Translations under genes and position numbers: made by a program | The notes under the pieces: model-generated | The model's database searches: none | What the model was told of the DNA's origin: nothing | What the model saw: only the letters and a program-made list of their open reading frames with translations | Origin: Allobogoriella deserti | Lineage (GTDB): Bacteria; Actinomycetota; Actinomycetes; Actinomycetales; Actinomycetaceae | Direction of reading: 5' to 3' | Assembly (NCBI RefSeq): GCF_042680605.1 | Contig: NZ_JBHUEE010000011.1 | Location: 62,001-126,000, forward strand | DNA: 64,000 nucleotides | Shown here: positions 51,412 through 60,408 of the stretch, piece after piece | How positions within the stretch are numbered: position 1 is the stretch's first letter | Layout of the letters: each line of letters opens with the position of its first letter

Positions 51412-52293
51412 TCACTGACCGGCCAGCGAGCCGCCGATTCCGCCGATACTGAAGTACTTGTTGAGGAAAGTGAACAGCAGGACGGGCGGCAGCATCATGA
51501 CCACCGCGATTGCCATGACGAGGCCCCAGCTGGTGGCGTTCTGCTGGAAGAACGACTGCAGTCCGACGGGCAAGGTATAGACGAAGTCCGAACGGAGGAA
51601 CACCAACGCGACAAGATAGTCGTTCCAGGACAGCAGGAACGAGAAGATCGCGGTCGAGAGGATGCCCGGTGGCGAGTTGCGCAGCACGATCCTGAGGAAG
51701 CCGCCGAAGACGCTGCACCCGTCCAACCAGGCGGCTTCTTCGAGGGTGACCGGGATCGAGTCGTAGTAGGCCGCCATCATCCAGATCGCGACGGACATCG
51801 TCATGCCCACGTAGACGATCGTGACGCCACTGAGGTTGTCGACCAGTCCGAGCCGGGCGAAGAGGATGAACAGGGGAATCACCGCAGTCACCAGCGGCAG
51901 CGACTGCACGATGAACAGCACGAGCGAGAAGCCGGAGACGAGCCTGCCCCGTCCCCGTGAGAGCACATAGCCGGCGGGCGCCGCGACGATCAGGGCGATC
52001 GCCACGGTCACCGCGCTGACCATCAGGCTGTTCTCCAGCCAGAGGAGCACATCGGTCTCACCGAAGATTCTGGCGAAGTTCTCAAGAGTGACCGCGGCCG
52101 TGGTGGCGCTCCCGAGGGTGGGCCGCAGCGAGAGGACCACCACGGCTCCGATCGGAACGAGCACCACGGCCGTCACGGCGGCGATCAGTGCGAACCGCCA
52201 CCAGCGCCCTCGTAGCTCCTTGTGCGTCAGTTCCTCGCGCCGCCCGCGGCGCGATGCGGACGGCCTCGCCGTGGAGACGTCTGTGCTGGTCAT
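51412..52293 (-). CDS. Sugar ABC transporter permease, MalG type
   Basis: A 293-aa permease with a 40-residue charged N-terminus, six membrane segments and EAA loop LEEAAWLDGCSVFGGF. The C-terminal end (YFSIGGIGGSLAGQ) is an atypical form of the MalG ending. ATG overlaps the previous stop by 4 bp. Last gene of the Gfo-ABC operon. Confidence 0.92.
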   Translation of the reverse strand: MTSTDVSTARPSASRRGRREELTHKELRGRWWRFALIAAVTAVVLVPIGAVVVLSLRPTLGSATTAAVTLENFARIFGETDVLLWLENSLMVSAVTVAIALIVAAPAGYVLSRGRGRLVSGFSLVLFIVQSLPLVTAVIPLFILFARLGLVDNLSGVTIVYVGMTMSVAIWMMAAYYDSIPVTLEEAAWLDGCSVFGGFLRIVLRNSPPGILSTAIFSFLLSWNDYLVALVFLRSDFVYTLPVGLQSFFQQNATSWGLVMAIAVVMMLPPVLLFTFLNKYFSIGGIGGSLAGQ

Positions 52294-53264
52294 GCGACGT
52301 TCACCTTCCTGATGCGCCGGAAGAGCGCGACCGAGACCACGATGAGGACCGCCGTCATGAGGAAGGCGATCGAGACCCCTGTTCCGGTGTCGAACTCCTC
52401 GAAGACCGTGCGGTAGGCGAGGACGACCAGCGTGCTGGTGGAATCCACCGGCCCGCCACCGGTGAGGAGAAAGATGGTCGGGAAGTCGTTGACGCAGAAG
52501 ATCGTCATGAGGATCCAACTGATGTACGTCGACTTCGAGATCAGCGGCAAGGTGATCTGCGTGAGCTCGCGCCATCGGGACGCACCGTCGACCTTGGCCG
52601 CCTCATAGACGTTGTTGTCCACGGCCGCCAGAGCGGCGGACATCATCATCATCATGAACGGGAAGCTGATCCAGACCTTGAACACGCAGACAGTGATCTG
52701 CGCCAAGGTCGGGTCGGCCAGGAAGTTCACCGTCCCGAGCCCGATTGCCTGCGTGAGGATCGGTATCGGGCTCTGGGGAGTAGCCACCAGCCAGTTCCAC
52801 GCCGTCGCAGAGACCACCACCGGAACGACCCAGGGCAACAGCAGGAGAACCTTGAACAGCGTGCCGCCGGGTATGTGGGTCCGCAGGAGCAGCGCGAGAG
52901 CGAGACCGACGATCCAGCTGCCGAAGACCCCGACGAGGGTGAACACCACCGTGAAGACCGCACTGTCCCAGAACCCGGGGTCGGACAGCACGGCGCCGTA
53001 GTTCGCGAGACCGACGAAGTCGCCGGTATCGATGAGCGTCCCGTCCCGCACGCTCTGCGTTGCCGCGTAGATCAACGGGTAAAGGTTGATGAGCAGTAGG
53101 AGGAGCACCGCGGGAGTGGCGAACAGCACGAGCGTCCGGCCGGCCGGACCGGCGCTTCGTGGAGTCGGCGGTGCCTGACGCCGTCGGCCCGGCCTACCCG
53201 GTCCGGCGACGGCGACTCCGTGCCGTGCCCGGTCCATCCCGTCCCTCAGCGACCGTGTCGACAT
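52290..53264 (-). CDS. Sugar ABC transporter permease, MalF type
   Basis: A 324-aa permease. The first 50 residues are Arg/Pro-rich and soluble, then six membrane segments follow. EAA loop YEAAKVDGASRWREL. It lies 15 bp after the binding-protein gene. Confidence 0.92.
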   Translation of the reverse strand: MSTRSLRDGMDRARHGVAVAGPGRPGRRRQAPPTPRSAGPAGRTLVLFATPAVLLLLLINLYPLIYAATQSVRDGTLIDTGDFVGLANYGAVLSDPGFWDSAVFTVVFTLVGVFGSWIVGLALALLLRTHIPGGTLFKVLLLLPWVVPVVVSATAWNWLVATPQSPIPILTQAIGLGTVNFLADPTLAQITVCVFKVWISFPFMMMMMSAALAAVDNNVYEAAKVDGASRWRELTQITLPLISKSTYISWILMTIFCVNDFPTIFLLTGGGPVDSTSTLVVLAYRTVFEEFDTGTGVSIAFLMTAVLIVVSVALFRRIRKVNVA

Positions 53265-53279
53265 CTGCGCTTCCCCGAT

Positions 53280-54602
53280 CTACGCGTTGCTGATGCTGGC
53301 TTCGATCTCACGTTGCAGCCTCGTCAGCGCGGTCGTGGCGTCGGTCTGACCGCTCAGGATGGACTGGGTGAAGGTGATCATCATGGGCGTCGCGTCCACC
53401 GCCGTGACCCCGATGAACAACGCGTCGCCTCCGGGAGCGGCCCAGGTGCGGGCGACCGGCTGCCACTCGTCGATGATCTTGACGCTGTTGCGGTCGGCCT
53501 GGAACTCGTCCGTCTGGGTGATCGACCTCAGTGGCGGTAGCCCGATCCCGGTGTTCTCGGTCCACAGCGGCGTCATGTTCTGGAAGTAGTAGGTCATGAA
53601 CGCCTCGGAGGCCTGCTGGCTCGGGCTGTCGGTGTACATCATGATGTTGTTGGGGAAGAACAAGGCCCCCTGGTCCCCCGACGGCCCCCTCAGCGGCGAC
53701 ATCACCTCGAGTTCGTCCTTGACCGCACCACCGACGTTGTTGGCGAGGCCACCGGTGTCGTATCCCATGCCGAACCTGTGCTGCTGCCACTGCGTCATGA
53801 CGTTGTCGCTGGTGTAGGTCGGGCTACGCGGGTCGACGTAGCCTTTGTGCACCATTTCGAGGACGAACTCCATCGCCTCGATGTTCTGGTCAGTGACGCA
53901 GGCCGGCTCCTGGTTCTCGTTGAACAGGCCACCGCCGTTGTTGATCATCCACGACGTCAGCGCGTGGCTTCCGGTGAACGATCCGGCGCCCGAGCCGGTC
54001 CCGTACCCGTAGACGTCGATCCGCTTCAGGGCGGCGCAGGCGTCGAGGTACGACTGCCAGTCGGTCGGTGGCTCCACCCCGGCTCGCTCCAGCAGCGTGC
54101 GGTTGTACCAGAGCACACGCATATCGAGGTTGTACGGCACCGCCGCGAACCCGTTCGGGACGCGCATCGTCTCCAGAAGGCCCGGCAGGAAGTCGTCGTA
54201 CAGGCCGTTGGCACGCCAGCTCTCGAGCAGGCCGTCGGCGTAGGCGATAGCCCCCTGGCTCTCGAACTGGAACGCGAGGGTTCCCCCTCCTGAGCTCACC
54301 GCGGGGCCAGTCCGTGACGCGACGGCCGAGGTGAACGTCTGGATGAAGTTCGCCCACTGGATGACCTGGTAGGCCGCGGGTGGGGTCCCGGCCTCCGGCT
54401 CGTAGCCGAGGGTGATCTCACGATCCAGTGGGGTGAAGTTCGTCTGCCCCCACGGCATGTTCCAGAACTTCAGGCGGGTGTCCGCATCGGAGAACCCCCA
54501 CCGGGCGCAACCCGAGAGCCCCAACGCAGCAGCGACTGTCCCGGCCCGGAGAACCGTGCGCCGGGTCACGCCGCCCGACGTCCTGTAGTTCGACTGCGTC
54601 AT
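53280..54602 (-). CDS. Extracellular sugar-binding lipoprotein, Tat-type signal
   Basis: A 440-aa binding protein with Tat motif TRRTVLR and lipobox GLSGC (Cys32). The mature part begins LKFWNMPWGQTNFTPLD, with VIQWANFIQTFTSAVA after it. ATG 54602 (RBS aggggagg 6 bases upstream) overlaps the stop of the Gfo-like gene; an in-frame GTG at 54605 is less likely. Ligand unknown. Confidence 0.91.
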   Translation of the reverse strand: MTQSNYRTSGGVTRRTVLRAGTVAAALGLSGCARWGFSDADTRLKFWNMPWGQTNFTPLDREITLGYEPEAGTPPAAYQVIQWANFIQTFTSAVASRTGPAVSSGGGTLAFQFESQGAIAYADGLLESWRANGLYDDFLPGLLETMRVPNGFAAVPYNLDMRVLWYNRTLLERAGVEPPTDWQSYLDACAALKRIDVYGYGTGSGAGSFTGSHALTSWMINNGGGLFNENQEPACVTDQNIEAMEFVLEMVHKGYVDPRSPTYTSDNVMTQWQQHRFGMGYDTGGLANNVGGAVKDELEVMSPLRGPSGDQGALFFPNNIMMYTDSPSQQASEAFMTYYFQNMTPLWTENTGIGLPPLRSITQTDEFQADRNSVKIIDEWQPVARTWAAPGGDALFIGVTAVDATPMMITFTQSILSGQTDATTALTRLQREIEASISNA

Positions 54603-55456
54603 CACGGGCCTCCCCTCGCGCGCTCGAGCGGTCGTGCACTCCCTGTCGCGCGGTCACGTTCCACCGCGCCGTTCAGCATCTGCGCCGTATCCCGGAGCCG
54701 TGCCAGGTCATCCGGCGGTGCGGCATGGCCCAGAACTGCTGCGGTCAGTCGCCGCATCGCTACGCGGTGGGCCGACTCCGCACCGACCGGGAACACCCGG
54801 TGGCCACCCGCCTCGGTCACGGCAGCCGTCCCGGGCGCCGCAGTCACCGGGTCGGGAAGCTCGAGGCGCACCCGGCCCCGCTTGCCGGCAACGGTGAGCG
54901 ACGTGCGTCGTGGTCGCGCACGCGTGACGGCCACCGTGATCACGACGACGGCGTCGTCGGTGAGGCGACCGCTCAGGGCCAGGTGGTGCGCGTCGTCCCG
55001 CAGCACCTCGAGCGCGACCAATGGGCCGGCCACAGCGGTGAGGACGTCGAGCGCCGCCAACGACGCTGGCACCAGGCCAAGGCCTGGCGTCGTGGTCGTC
55101 CGGACCTCGAAGAGCGCGTGCGGCGTGCGGTGCTGGGCGACCGCATCCCGGACATGGTCGACGGCCGGGTTGTGCCGCCGGCCGAAGTCGACCACGACCG
55201 GGCATGCCAGGTCTGCCACCTCGCGCAGCGATGCGGCGTCGATCGGCCACGGGTCTGCCAGCAGCAGACCGTGCGCCCCACCGTCTACGGCCGCCGTCGC
55301 CCGGGCCGCCCAGTCCGGTCCGCCGATGAGGACGACGTCGGCGCGCTCGTCCCGGCCTGCCGTGCGGCAGCTCATGGGGAGGGAACCGAGCACGGCCTCG
55401 AGCGGGTACGCCTCGTCAAGGCCGGAGATCCCGACGGTCAGCGGAGTCATGGTCAT
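54602..55456 (-). CDS. Divergent Gfo/Idh/MocA-like protein without catalytic motif
   Basis: A 284-aa protein I cannot name. Its layout echoes the Gfo/Idh/MocA fold: DVVLIGGPDWAARATAAV, then HGLLLADPWPIDAASLREVA where the family has EKP, then VVVDFGRRHNPAVDHVRDAV where the family has an RF-type segment, and a beta-rich C-terminal half. The glycine-rich Rossmann motif and the catalytic EKP Lys are missing, so it is probably not an ordinary dehydrogenase. It overlaps the canonical oxidoreductase upstream (TGATG) and the binding protein downstream (ATGA), so the three are co-translated. An inactive partner subunit or sugar-binding role is possible. Confidence 0.6.
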   Translation of the reverse strand: MTMTPLTVGISGLDEAYPLEAVLGSLPMSCRTAGRDERADVVLIGGPDWAARATAAVDGGAHGLLLADPWPIDAASLREVADLACPVVVDFGRRHNPAVDHVRDAVAQHRTPHALFEVRTTTTPGLGLVPASLAALDVLTAVAGPLVALEVLRDDAHHLALSGRLTDDAVVVITVAVTRARPRRTSLTVAGKRGRVRLELPDPVTAAPGTAAVTEAGGHRVFPVGAESAHRVAMRRLTAAVLGHAAPPDDLARLRDTAQMLNGAVERDRATGSARPLERARGGP

Positions 55457-56538
55457 CAGATCGCCTCCGCGGTCGTCGGTGCGGATGCGGTCAGCAGGAG
55501 ATCCGTGGCCTGGTCGGCGAGCAGCACGGCAAAATCCAGGTCGGCGACCAACGCTTCGACAGGCGGCGCTGCGCCTCTTCCGTCAAGCAGGTCGTCGATC
55601 GACTGCCACAGGCGGACGTAACCGTTGTCGACAGCCGGGCCCAGGCGGGTGGTCTCGAAGCCCGTCTCCGCCGCCGGCATGCTGAGCTCGGCGACTGCGG
55701 ATCCCGCGTGCACATAGGACGGCCCGAAGTCGGCGAGGAGCACGGCATCCTCGGCGATCGCCTCGAGCTGCCAGTCGGGCAACCAGGTCTCTGACGAGCC
55801 ACCGAGGACCTCGAGCAGCTGCCCGCCGACCTCGGCGAAGATGTGGTAGCCGCCGGGCGCCGGCTCATGGACGGCCAGCACCCGCGGCGGGGCGTCAGGG
55901 AGGAGGCGGCGGGCCAGGGGAAGGTCGTGGATCGCCAACCCGAGGACGCCACCGCGCAGTCCGGCCACCCGGTCTTTCAGCCGCGACCGACTGCGGGTGG
56001 TACGGCCTGGCCCCGCCCTCCCGGTCACCTCGGTAGCGAGATCCTCCGTCATCGGGTTTGGCGGGATGCGGGCGGCGATCCGGATCGTGTGGGCCTGCGC
56101 GCCCGCCTCGGTCCATCGCCGGCTCGCGGCCTGCCAGACAGGATCGAAGCTGTGCATGGTGCCGACGACGACCGGCACCCCGGTCTCCTCCGACACCCGC
56201 GCGATGTCCTCGGCCTCCGACCGCGAGGTCGCGAGCGGCTTCTCGCACAGCACCACGCCCACTCGGGCCCGGCACGCCGCACTGACCTGCTCGGCGTGGA
56301 ACTCGTTCGGTGAGCAGATGACGACGACGTCGAGCTTGTCGGCGGCGAGCATGTCACCGAGCGACGGCATGACCGCGGCGCCGACCCGATCGGCGACCTC
56401 GACGGCGACAGCCTCGTTGACGTCCGTCACCGCCGTGACCCGGAACCGCTCCGGGAACCGCGCCAGCGTCGGGAGATGAATGGCTTGCGTCGCGGCGCCG
56501 GCTCCGACAACGCCAACCCGAGCGATTCGGCGTCCCAT
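55456..56538 (-). CDS. Gfo/Idh/MocA-family oxidoreductase
   Basis: A 360-aa NAD(P)-dependent oxidoreductase. Rossmann motif VGVVGAGAATQAIHLP, VVVICSPNEFHAE, and the intact catalytic VVLCEKPLATS near residue 115. FDPVW and HDLPLARRLLPDAPP follow as in sugar or inositol dehydrogenases of the family. The ATG at 56538 has the site gaagggaa. First gene of the operon to 51412, and divergent from a TetR regulator. Substrate likely the sugar taken up by the importer in the same operon. Confidence 0.9.
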   Translation of the reverse strand: MGRRIARVGVVGAGAATQAIHLPTLARFPERFRVTAVTDVNEAVAVEVADRVGAAVMPSLGDMLAADKLDVVVICSPNEFHAEQVSAACRARVGVVLCEKPLATSRSEAEDIARVSEETGVPVVVGTMHSFDPVWQAASRRWTEAGAQAHTIRIAARIPPNPMTEDLATEVTGRAGPGRTTRSRSRLKDRVAGLRGGVLGLAIHDLPLARRLLPDAPPRVLAVHEPAPGGYHIFAEVGGQLLEVLGGSSETWLPDWQLEAIAEDAVLLADFGPSYVHAGSAVAELSMPAAETGFETTRLGPAVDNGYVRLWQSIDDLLDGRGAAPPVEALVADLDFAVLLADQATDLLLTASAPTTAEAI

Positions 56539-56696
56539 GCGTTCCCTTCGACGACGTCGTTGTCCTTGCGGCAATCGCGACCGCGAATAGTTACGTACGC
56601 GATACCTTTGGCTGGTGAGCGTAGATCGCCGACGAACCGTGGGTCAACGCTCCGCCGAGGAGAATCTGCCGGAACAGCCGAATCCGAGGAGATGCC

Positions 56697-57335
56697 GTGA
56701 CCGACCGCCCGAGCACGCCTGCGCGCGGCGTCAGGGGCCCGTACCGAAGCGGAATTCGCCGTCGCGCGCAGATCATCGACAAGGCCGTCGAGGTGTTCAG
56801 CTCGTACGGCTACCGCGCCAGCACGGTTCGCGAGATCGCGGACCGCGTCGGCATCACACCGGCCGCCGTCATGAAGCACTTCGGCGGCAAGGAGCAGCTT
56901 CTGCTCGAAGTGCTTCGCGTCTGGGACGAAGCCCAGTTGACGTCACCGCGAGGTACCGGTCTCGCCGCCCTTCGCGGCCTGCGCGACCGGATGGTCTGGC
57001 ACACGGAGCATCGAGGGCTCCTCGAGCTGTATCTCACGCTGGCCACCGAGGCGACCGATCCGTCCCACCCAGCGCACCAGTTCATGACGAAGCGGTACGC
57101 CAGAACGCTGCGCGACTTCGAACAGTGGATTCGGGAGGCCGTGGAAGCCGGCGAGGTCCGTCCCATGGACCAGGAGACGCTCCGATACGAGGCGAGCACA
57201 CTTCTCGCCGTGCTCGACGGTGTCGAACTCCAGTGGCTCCTCACTCCTGGAATCGATCTCGTCGGCCAGGTCACGCGCTACCTCGAGTCCAGTATCGCGC
57301 GTTGGCAGGCCACACGGCCGGAGCAGCCCCTGTGA
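56697..57335 (+). CDS. TetR-family transcriptional regulator
   Basis: A 212-aa regulator. The DNA-binding part (residues about 22-68) reads IIDKAVEVFSSYGYRASTVR, then IADRVGITPAAVMKHFGGKEQ; the rest is the variable helical ligand domain. The GTG at 56697 has gaggag 7 bases upstream. It is divergent from the Gfo-ABC operon and upstream of the symporter operon, and may control either one. Confidence 0.92.
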   Translation: MTDRPSTPARGVRGPYRSGIRRRAQIIDKAVEVFSSYGYRASTVREIADRVGITPAAVMKHFGGKEQLLLEVLRVWDEAQLTSPRGTGLAALRGLRDRMVWHTEHRGLLELYLTLATEATDPSHPAHQFMTKRYARTLRDFEQWIREAVEAGEVRPMDQETLRYEASTLLAVLDGVELQWLLTPGIDLVGQVTRYLESSIARWQATRPEQPL

Positions 57336-57501
57336 TCGCGTAAGTACAAGACCGATCCCGGACGTCATTCGCCGCTCCGGCGAGCCGGCATCTCACCGCT
57401 CGGGAATACGGGAGGTCCGCGGCGTCGCTCCTGTCCTTCGCACACGAGACTGATCCCGAGACAACCCCGGCGGCCGTCCCCGGCCGCGGAAAGAAGGACC
57501 G

Positions 57502-57774
57502 ATGACTGTGTCGCGCGGTAGTCGCGCCAAGGCTGTGCTCGCCGTCGTACTCGGCGTGGTGCTGGCGGCGCTGATGGTCTACCCCTGGCCGCAGGGCGAG
57601 TCGGAGCCGATCGTGCTGGGCATCATCCCGGCGCCGTTGCTGCTCTGGATCATCTGGACGGCGCTGTTCATCGCCTACGTCGGCTGGATCGCCTACCGCT
57701 GGGACCCGTACGCGGCTGTGGTGCGCCGGGCGGCCGCCGATACCGCGGCGACCGCCGGGGAGGTGGAGCGCTGA
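57502..57774 (+). CDS. Small membrane protein, symporter partner (DUF3311-like)
   Basis: A 90-aa protein with two hydrophobic segments separated by a short loop with PIVLGIIPAPLLLW. Small two-segment proteins of this kind commonly precede sodium:solute symporters and are taken as their accessory subunit. Its TGA overlaps the symporter ATG by one base. RBS aaagaagga. Confidence 0.75.
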   Translation: MTVSRGSRAKAVLAVVLGVVLAALMVYPWPQGESEPIVLGIIPAPLLLWIIWTALFIAYVGWIAYRWDPYAAVVRRAAADTAATAGEVER

Positions 57775-59279
57775 TGTCGGTCACCACCATGTGGATCGGG
57801 CTCGGCGTCTTCGCCGTCCTGCTCGTCTATCTCGGCTATCACGCCAACCGGCGCACCACGAAGACCATGGAGGACTTCGTCCTCGGCAGCCGCAAGCTCG
57901 ACAAGCTGCCGGCTTTCTTCACCGTCACGGCCACGCTGTTCAGCGCCTTCAGCTACTTCGGCATCACCGGGCAGTTCTACACGAACGGCATCGGCGCGTG
58001 GATCCAGGTGGCGACCACGGCCGCCGTCGGCCCGATCATCTACTTCGCGGGCACCCGCATCTGGCTGGTGGCCCGGCGCTACCGGCTCACCAACGTCACC
58101 GAGTACCTCTCCGACCGGTACGGCTCCCGGTCCGTCGGCCTGGTGGCCGGGGTGATCGTTCTCCTCGCCCTGGTGCCGTACATGGGTGCCCAGTTCCGCG
58201 GCAGCGGACTCACCCTCGAGGCAGTCACCGGCGGCGGCATCCCCTACTGGGCCGGTGCGATCTTCCTCGCCGTGATCGTCACCCTTTACGTGATGAGCGG
58301 CGGTTTCCGGTCGGTCGTGTGGACGGACGTGGTCCAGGGCGCACTGATGTACGTCATCCTCGCCGTCGCGATGGTCATCCTCGTGCTCAGCCAGACCGGC
58401 GGCTTCAGCGACCTCATGGACACGGTCGGCCACCAGTCCGAGCTGCTGTCCAACCCCGGGGGCGGCGGGCTGTTCAGCCTGCAGTACCTCATCTCGGTGC
58501 TGATCATATTCGCCGCCGCGCACTTCACCATGCCGCAGCTGCAGCAGCGGTGGATGGCGGCGCGCAGCCACTCGACACTGAAGTTCATCGCCATCTCGCT
58601 GCCCATCGGCACCGGGATCGTCTACGTCTGCTGCTTCTACATCGCCATGGTCGGCGTCGCGACGCGGCCGGACTACCCCTCCCCGGAGGCGATCTACCCC
58701 GCGATGATCGTCGACGTGCTGCCGCAGTGGCTGCTGCTCGTGGCGATCCTCGCGATCGTCGCCGCCACCGGCAGCACGGCGAACTCGATCGTGCTCACGC
58801 TCAGCTCGATCGTGGCCAAGGAGCACGTGCGCCCGGTCCTGGCCCGGCGCGGCGCCTCCGAGCAGGCCCTGGACCGGACGCTGACGATCACCACGCGCAC
58901 GATGCTGCCGATCCTGGTCGGTGGCGGGCTGCTCGTGGCGTTCTTCGGCCCAGAGAGCATCATCGGGATCATCGTCTCGATCACCTGGCCGGCGGTGTTC
59001 CTCATCTTCCCCGCGCTCCTGGCCGGCCTGTACTGGCGCCGGGCGACGGCGGCCGGGGCCGTGACCTCGATGATCGTCGCCGAGGCGATCTTCCTCGGGC
59101 TGGACCGCGGCTGGCTTCCGCTGCCGTTGGCGGGCTGGCACCCGGCCATGCCCGCGGCAATCGTCGGCGTCGTCGTCCTCGTGGTGGTCAGCCTGCTGAC
59201 CCGGCCGCCGCAGCAGGAGAACCTCGATCGGCACTTCGGCCTGTTCGAGTCGCCGACGACGGCGGAGGTGGCCCGGTGA
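57774..59279 (+). CDS. Sodium:solute symporter (SSS family)
   Basis: A 501-aa transporter with about thirteen membrane segments. Family features: FVLGSRKLDKLPAFFTVTAT, FSYFGITGQFYTNGIGAW, and LTNVTEYLSDRYGS with a later MPQLQQRWMAARS. Members import sugars, carboxylates or amino acids with Na+. Coupled to the small protein before it and the SDR after it. Substrate unknown. Confidence 0.92.
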   Translation: MSVTTMWIGLGVFAVLLVYLGYHANRRTTKTMEDFVLGSRKLDKLPAFFTVTATLFSAFSYFGITGQFYTNGIGAWIQVATTAAVGPIIYFAGTRIWLVARRYRLTNVTEYLSDRYGSRSVGLVAGVIVLLALVPYMGAQFRGSGLTLEAVTGGGIPYWAGAIFLAVIVTLYVMSGGFRSVVWTDVVQGALMYVILAVAMVILVLSQTGGFSDLMDTVGHQSELLSNPGGGGLFSLQYLISVLIIFAAAHFTMPQLQQRWMAARSHSTLKFIAISLPIGTGIVYVCCFYIAMVGVATRPDYPSPEAIYPAMIVDVLPQWLLLVAILAIVAATGSTANSIVLTLSSIVAKEHVRPVLARRGASEQALDRTLTITTRTMLPILVGGGLLVAFFGPESIIGIIVSITWPAVFLIFPALLAGLYWRRATAAGAVTSMIVAEAIFLGLDRGWLPLPLAGWHPAMPAAIVGVVVLVVVSLLTRPPQQENLDRHFGLFESPTTAEVAR

Positions 59280-60022
59280 GCGGCGGATCCGTCAGCCGCG
59301 CGCCGGTCGCGGTGGTCACCGGCGGGTCGGCCGGGATCGGCCGAGCGGTGGGCGAGCGCCTGGAGTCCCGCGGGTACCGGGTGGTCAGCCTCGCGCGGCA
59401 CCGTGCCGAGGGCGCCGGCTGGTCCCCGCCGTCGCAGTACGAGGTCGACGTCGCGGACGCCGCCTCCGTGGAGCGCGTGGCCGAGCAGGTCCGGGCCGAG
59501 TTCGGCGAGATCGACGCGCTGGTGTCCTGCGCGGGCGCGGTGGCCCGGGCGGGACTGACCGACGCCGACCTGTCGGATCTGACCCGGCAGGTGGAGGTGA
59601 ACCTCCTCGGCACGATCCACGCCTGCCGGGCCTTCGCGTCCGCGCTGCAGGCGTCTGGCGGTTCCGTGGTGACGCTGAGCTCCTCGATCGCGGCCAACCC
59701 GCAGCCCTCGGCAAGCGCGTACGCGGCGGCCAAGGGCGGCGTGGAGTCGTTCAGCCGGGCGTTGGCGCTCGAGCTCGCGCCCGTCCGGGTGAACGTGGTG
59801 CGCCCCTCCCTGGTGGACACCGGGATCTGGGTCAGCGGCGGGATGGCGGCCGAGGACTACGCGGCGCTCATCGAACGTCGCGGCGCCGAGTACCCGCTCG
59901 GACGGGTCGGCCGGCCGGAGGACGTGGCGGCCGCGGTGGCGTTCCTGCTGTCGGAGGAGGCGGCGTGGATCACCGGGGCCGTGCTGCCGGTCGACGGCGG
60001 AGCGGACCTGGTCGGCCGGTGA
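59276..60022 (+). CDS. Short-chain dehydrogenase/reductase (SDR)
   Basis: A 248-aa classical SDR. Cofactor motif TGGSAGIG (15-22), VSCAGAV near 83, and the catalytic Ser137, Tyr149 and Lys153 (SAYAAAKGG). Ends with the usual ITGAVLPVDGGAD. The GTG start overlaps the symporter stop (GTGA), so it probably oxidises or reduces the compound taken up. Confidence 0.92.
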   Translation: MSGGSVSRAPVAVVTGGSAGIGRAVGERLESRGYRVVSLARHRAEGAGWSPPSQYEVDVADAASVERVAEQVRAEFGEIDALVSCAGAVARAGLTDADLSDLTRQVEVNLLGTIHACRAFASALQASGGSVVTLSSSIAANPQPSASAYAAAKGGVESFSRALALELAPVRVNVVRPSLVDTGIWVSGGMAAEDYAALIERRGAEYPLGRVGRPEDVAAAVAFLLSEEAAWITGAVLPVDGGADLVGR

Positions 60023-60038
60023 GGAACACCCCTCGCGA

Positions 60039-60044
60039 TATCCT
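60039..60044 (+). promoter_or_regulatory. -10 box for a leaderless MNT gene
   Basis: TATCCT ends 6 bases before the ATG at 60051, so the transcript would start at the start codon. No ribosome site is visible and no clear -35 box. Confidence 0.4.
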
Positions 60045-60050
60045 GAGAAC

Positions 60051-60389
60051 ATGAGCGGCGCTACTCCGCAGAGCCTCGCCCTGCGTGAGCTCATCGACGC
60101 GCACCGTGATGAGCTCACGACGGCGATGCGCCGATACGGGGCCACGAACCCGCGCCTTTTCGGTTCGGTGGCCCGCGGCGACGCGACGGCGGACAGCGAC
60201 ATCGACATTCTCGTGGACCTGGACCCCACGGCGGGCAACATTCTGTTCCGGGCCGGCGGACTGAACGAGGAGTTCCGCCGCATCCTCGGACGCGACGTGG
60301 ACGTGTTCTCCGCCGAGCTGCTCAAACGTCGAGTCTCCGAGACGGCCATCACCGACACGGCCGCACTGGATCAAGCCGCAGAGTCGTAG
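60051..60389 (+). CDS. MNT-type nucleotidyltransferase (possible antitoxin)
   Basis: A 112-aa minimal nucleotidyltransferase. The active site is intact: Gly38-Ser39 in FGSVARGD, Asp50 and Asp52 in SDIDILVD, and a third acidic site in DVDVF near 82-84. In known MntA-HepT pairs such proteins AMPylate a HEPN toxin. No HEPN gene follows, since the next gene is convergent. It may be an orphan antitoxin or act on something else. Confidence 0.85.
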   Translation: MSGATPQSLALRELIDAHRDELTTAMRRYGATNPRLFGSVARGDATADSDIDILVDLDPTAGNILFRAGGLNEEFRRILGRDVDVFSAELLKRRVSETAITDTAALDQAAES

Positions 60390-60408
60390 CGACGTCGGTC
60401 GCCGGCCA

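Noticed and set aside
56551..56560. acgacgtcgt palindrome upstream of the Gfo gene
   Set aside because: It is only 10 bp, lies next to the ribosome site, and such GC-rich palindromes are expected by chance here.
60390..60408. Search for a HEPN toxin partner after the MNT gene
   Set aside because: Only 19 bp separate it from the convergent thioesterase stop, and no HEPN-like frame is present on either side.
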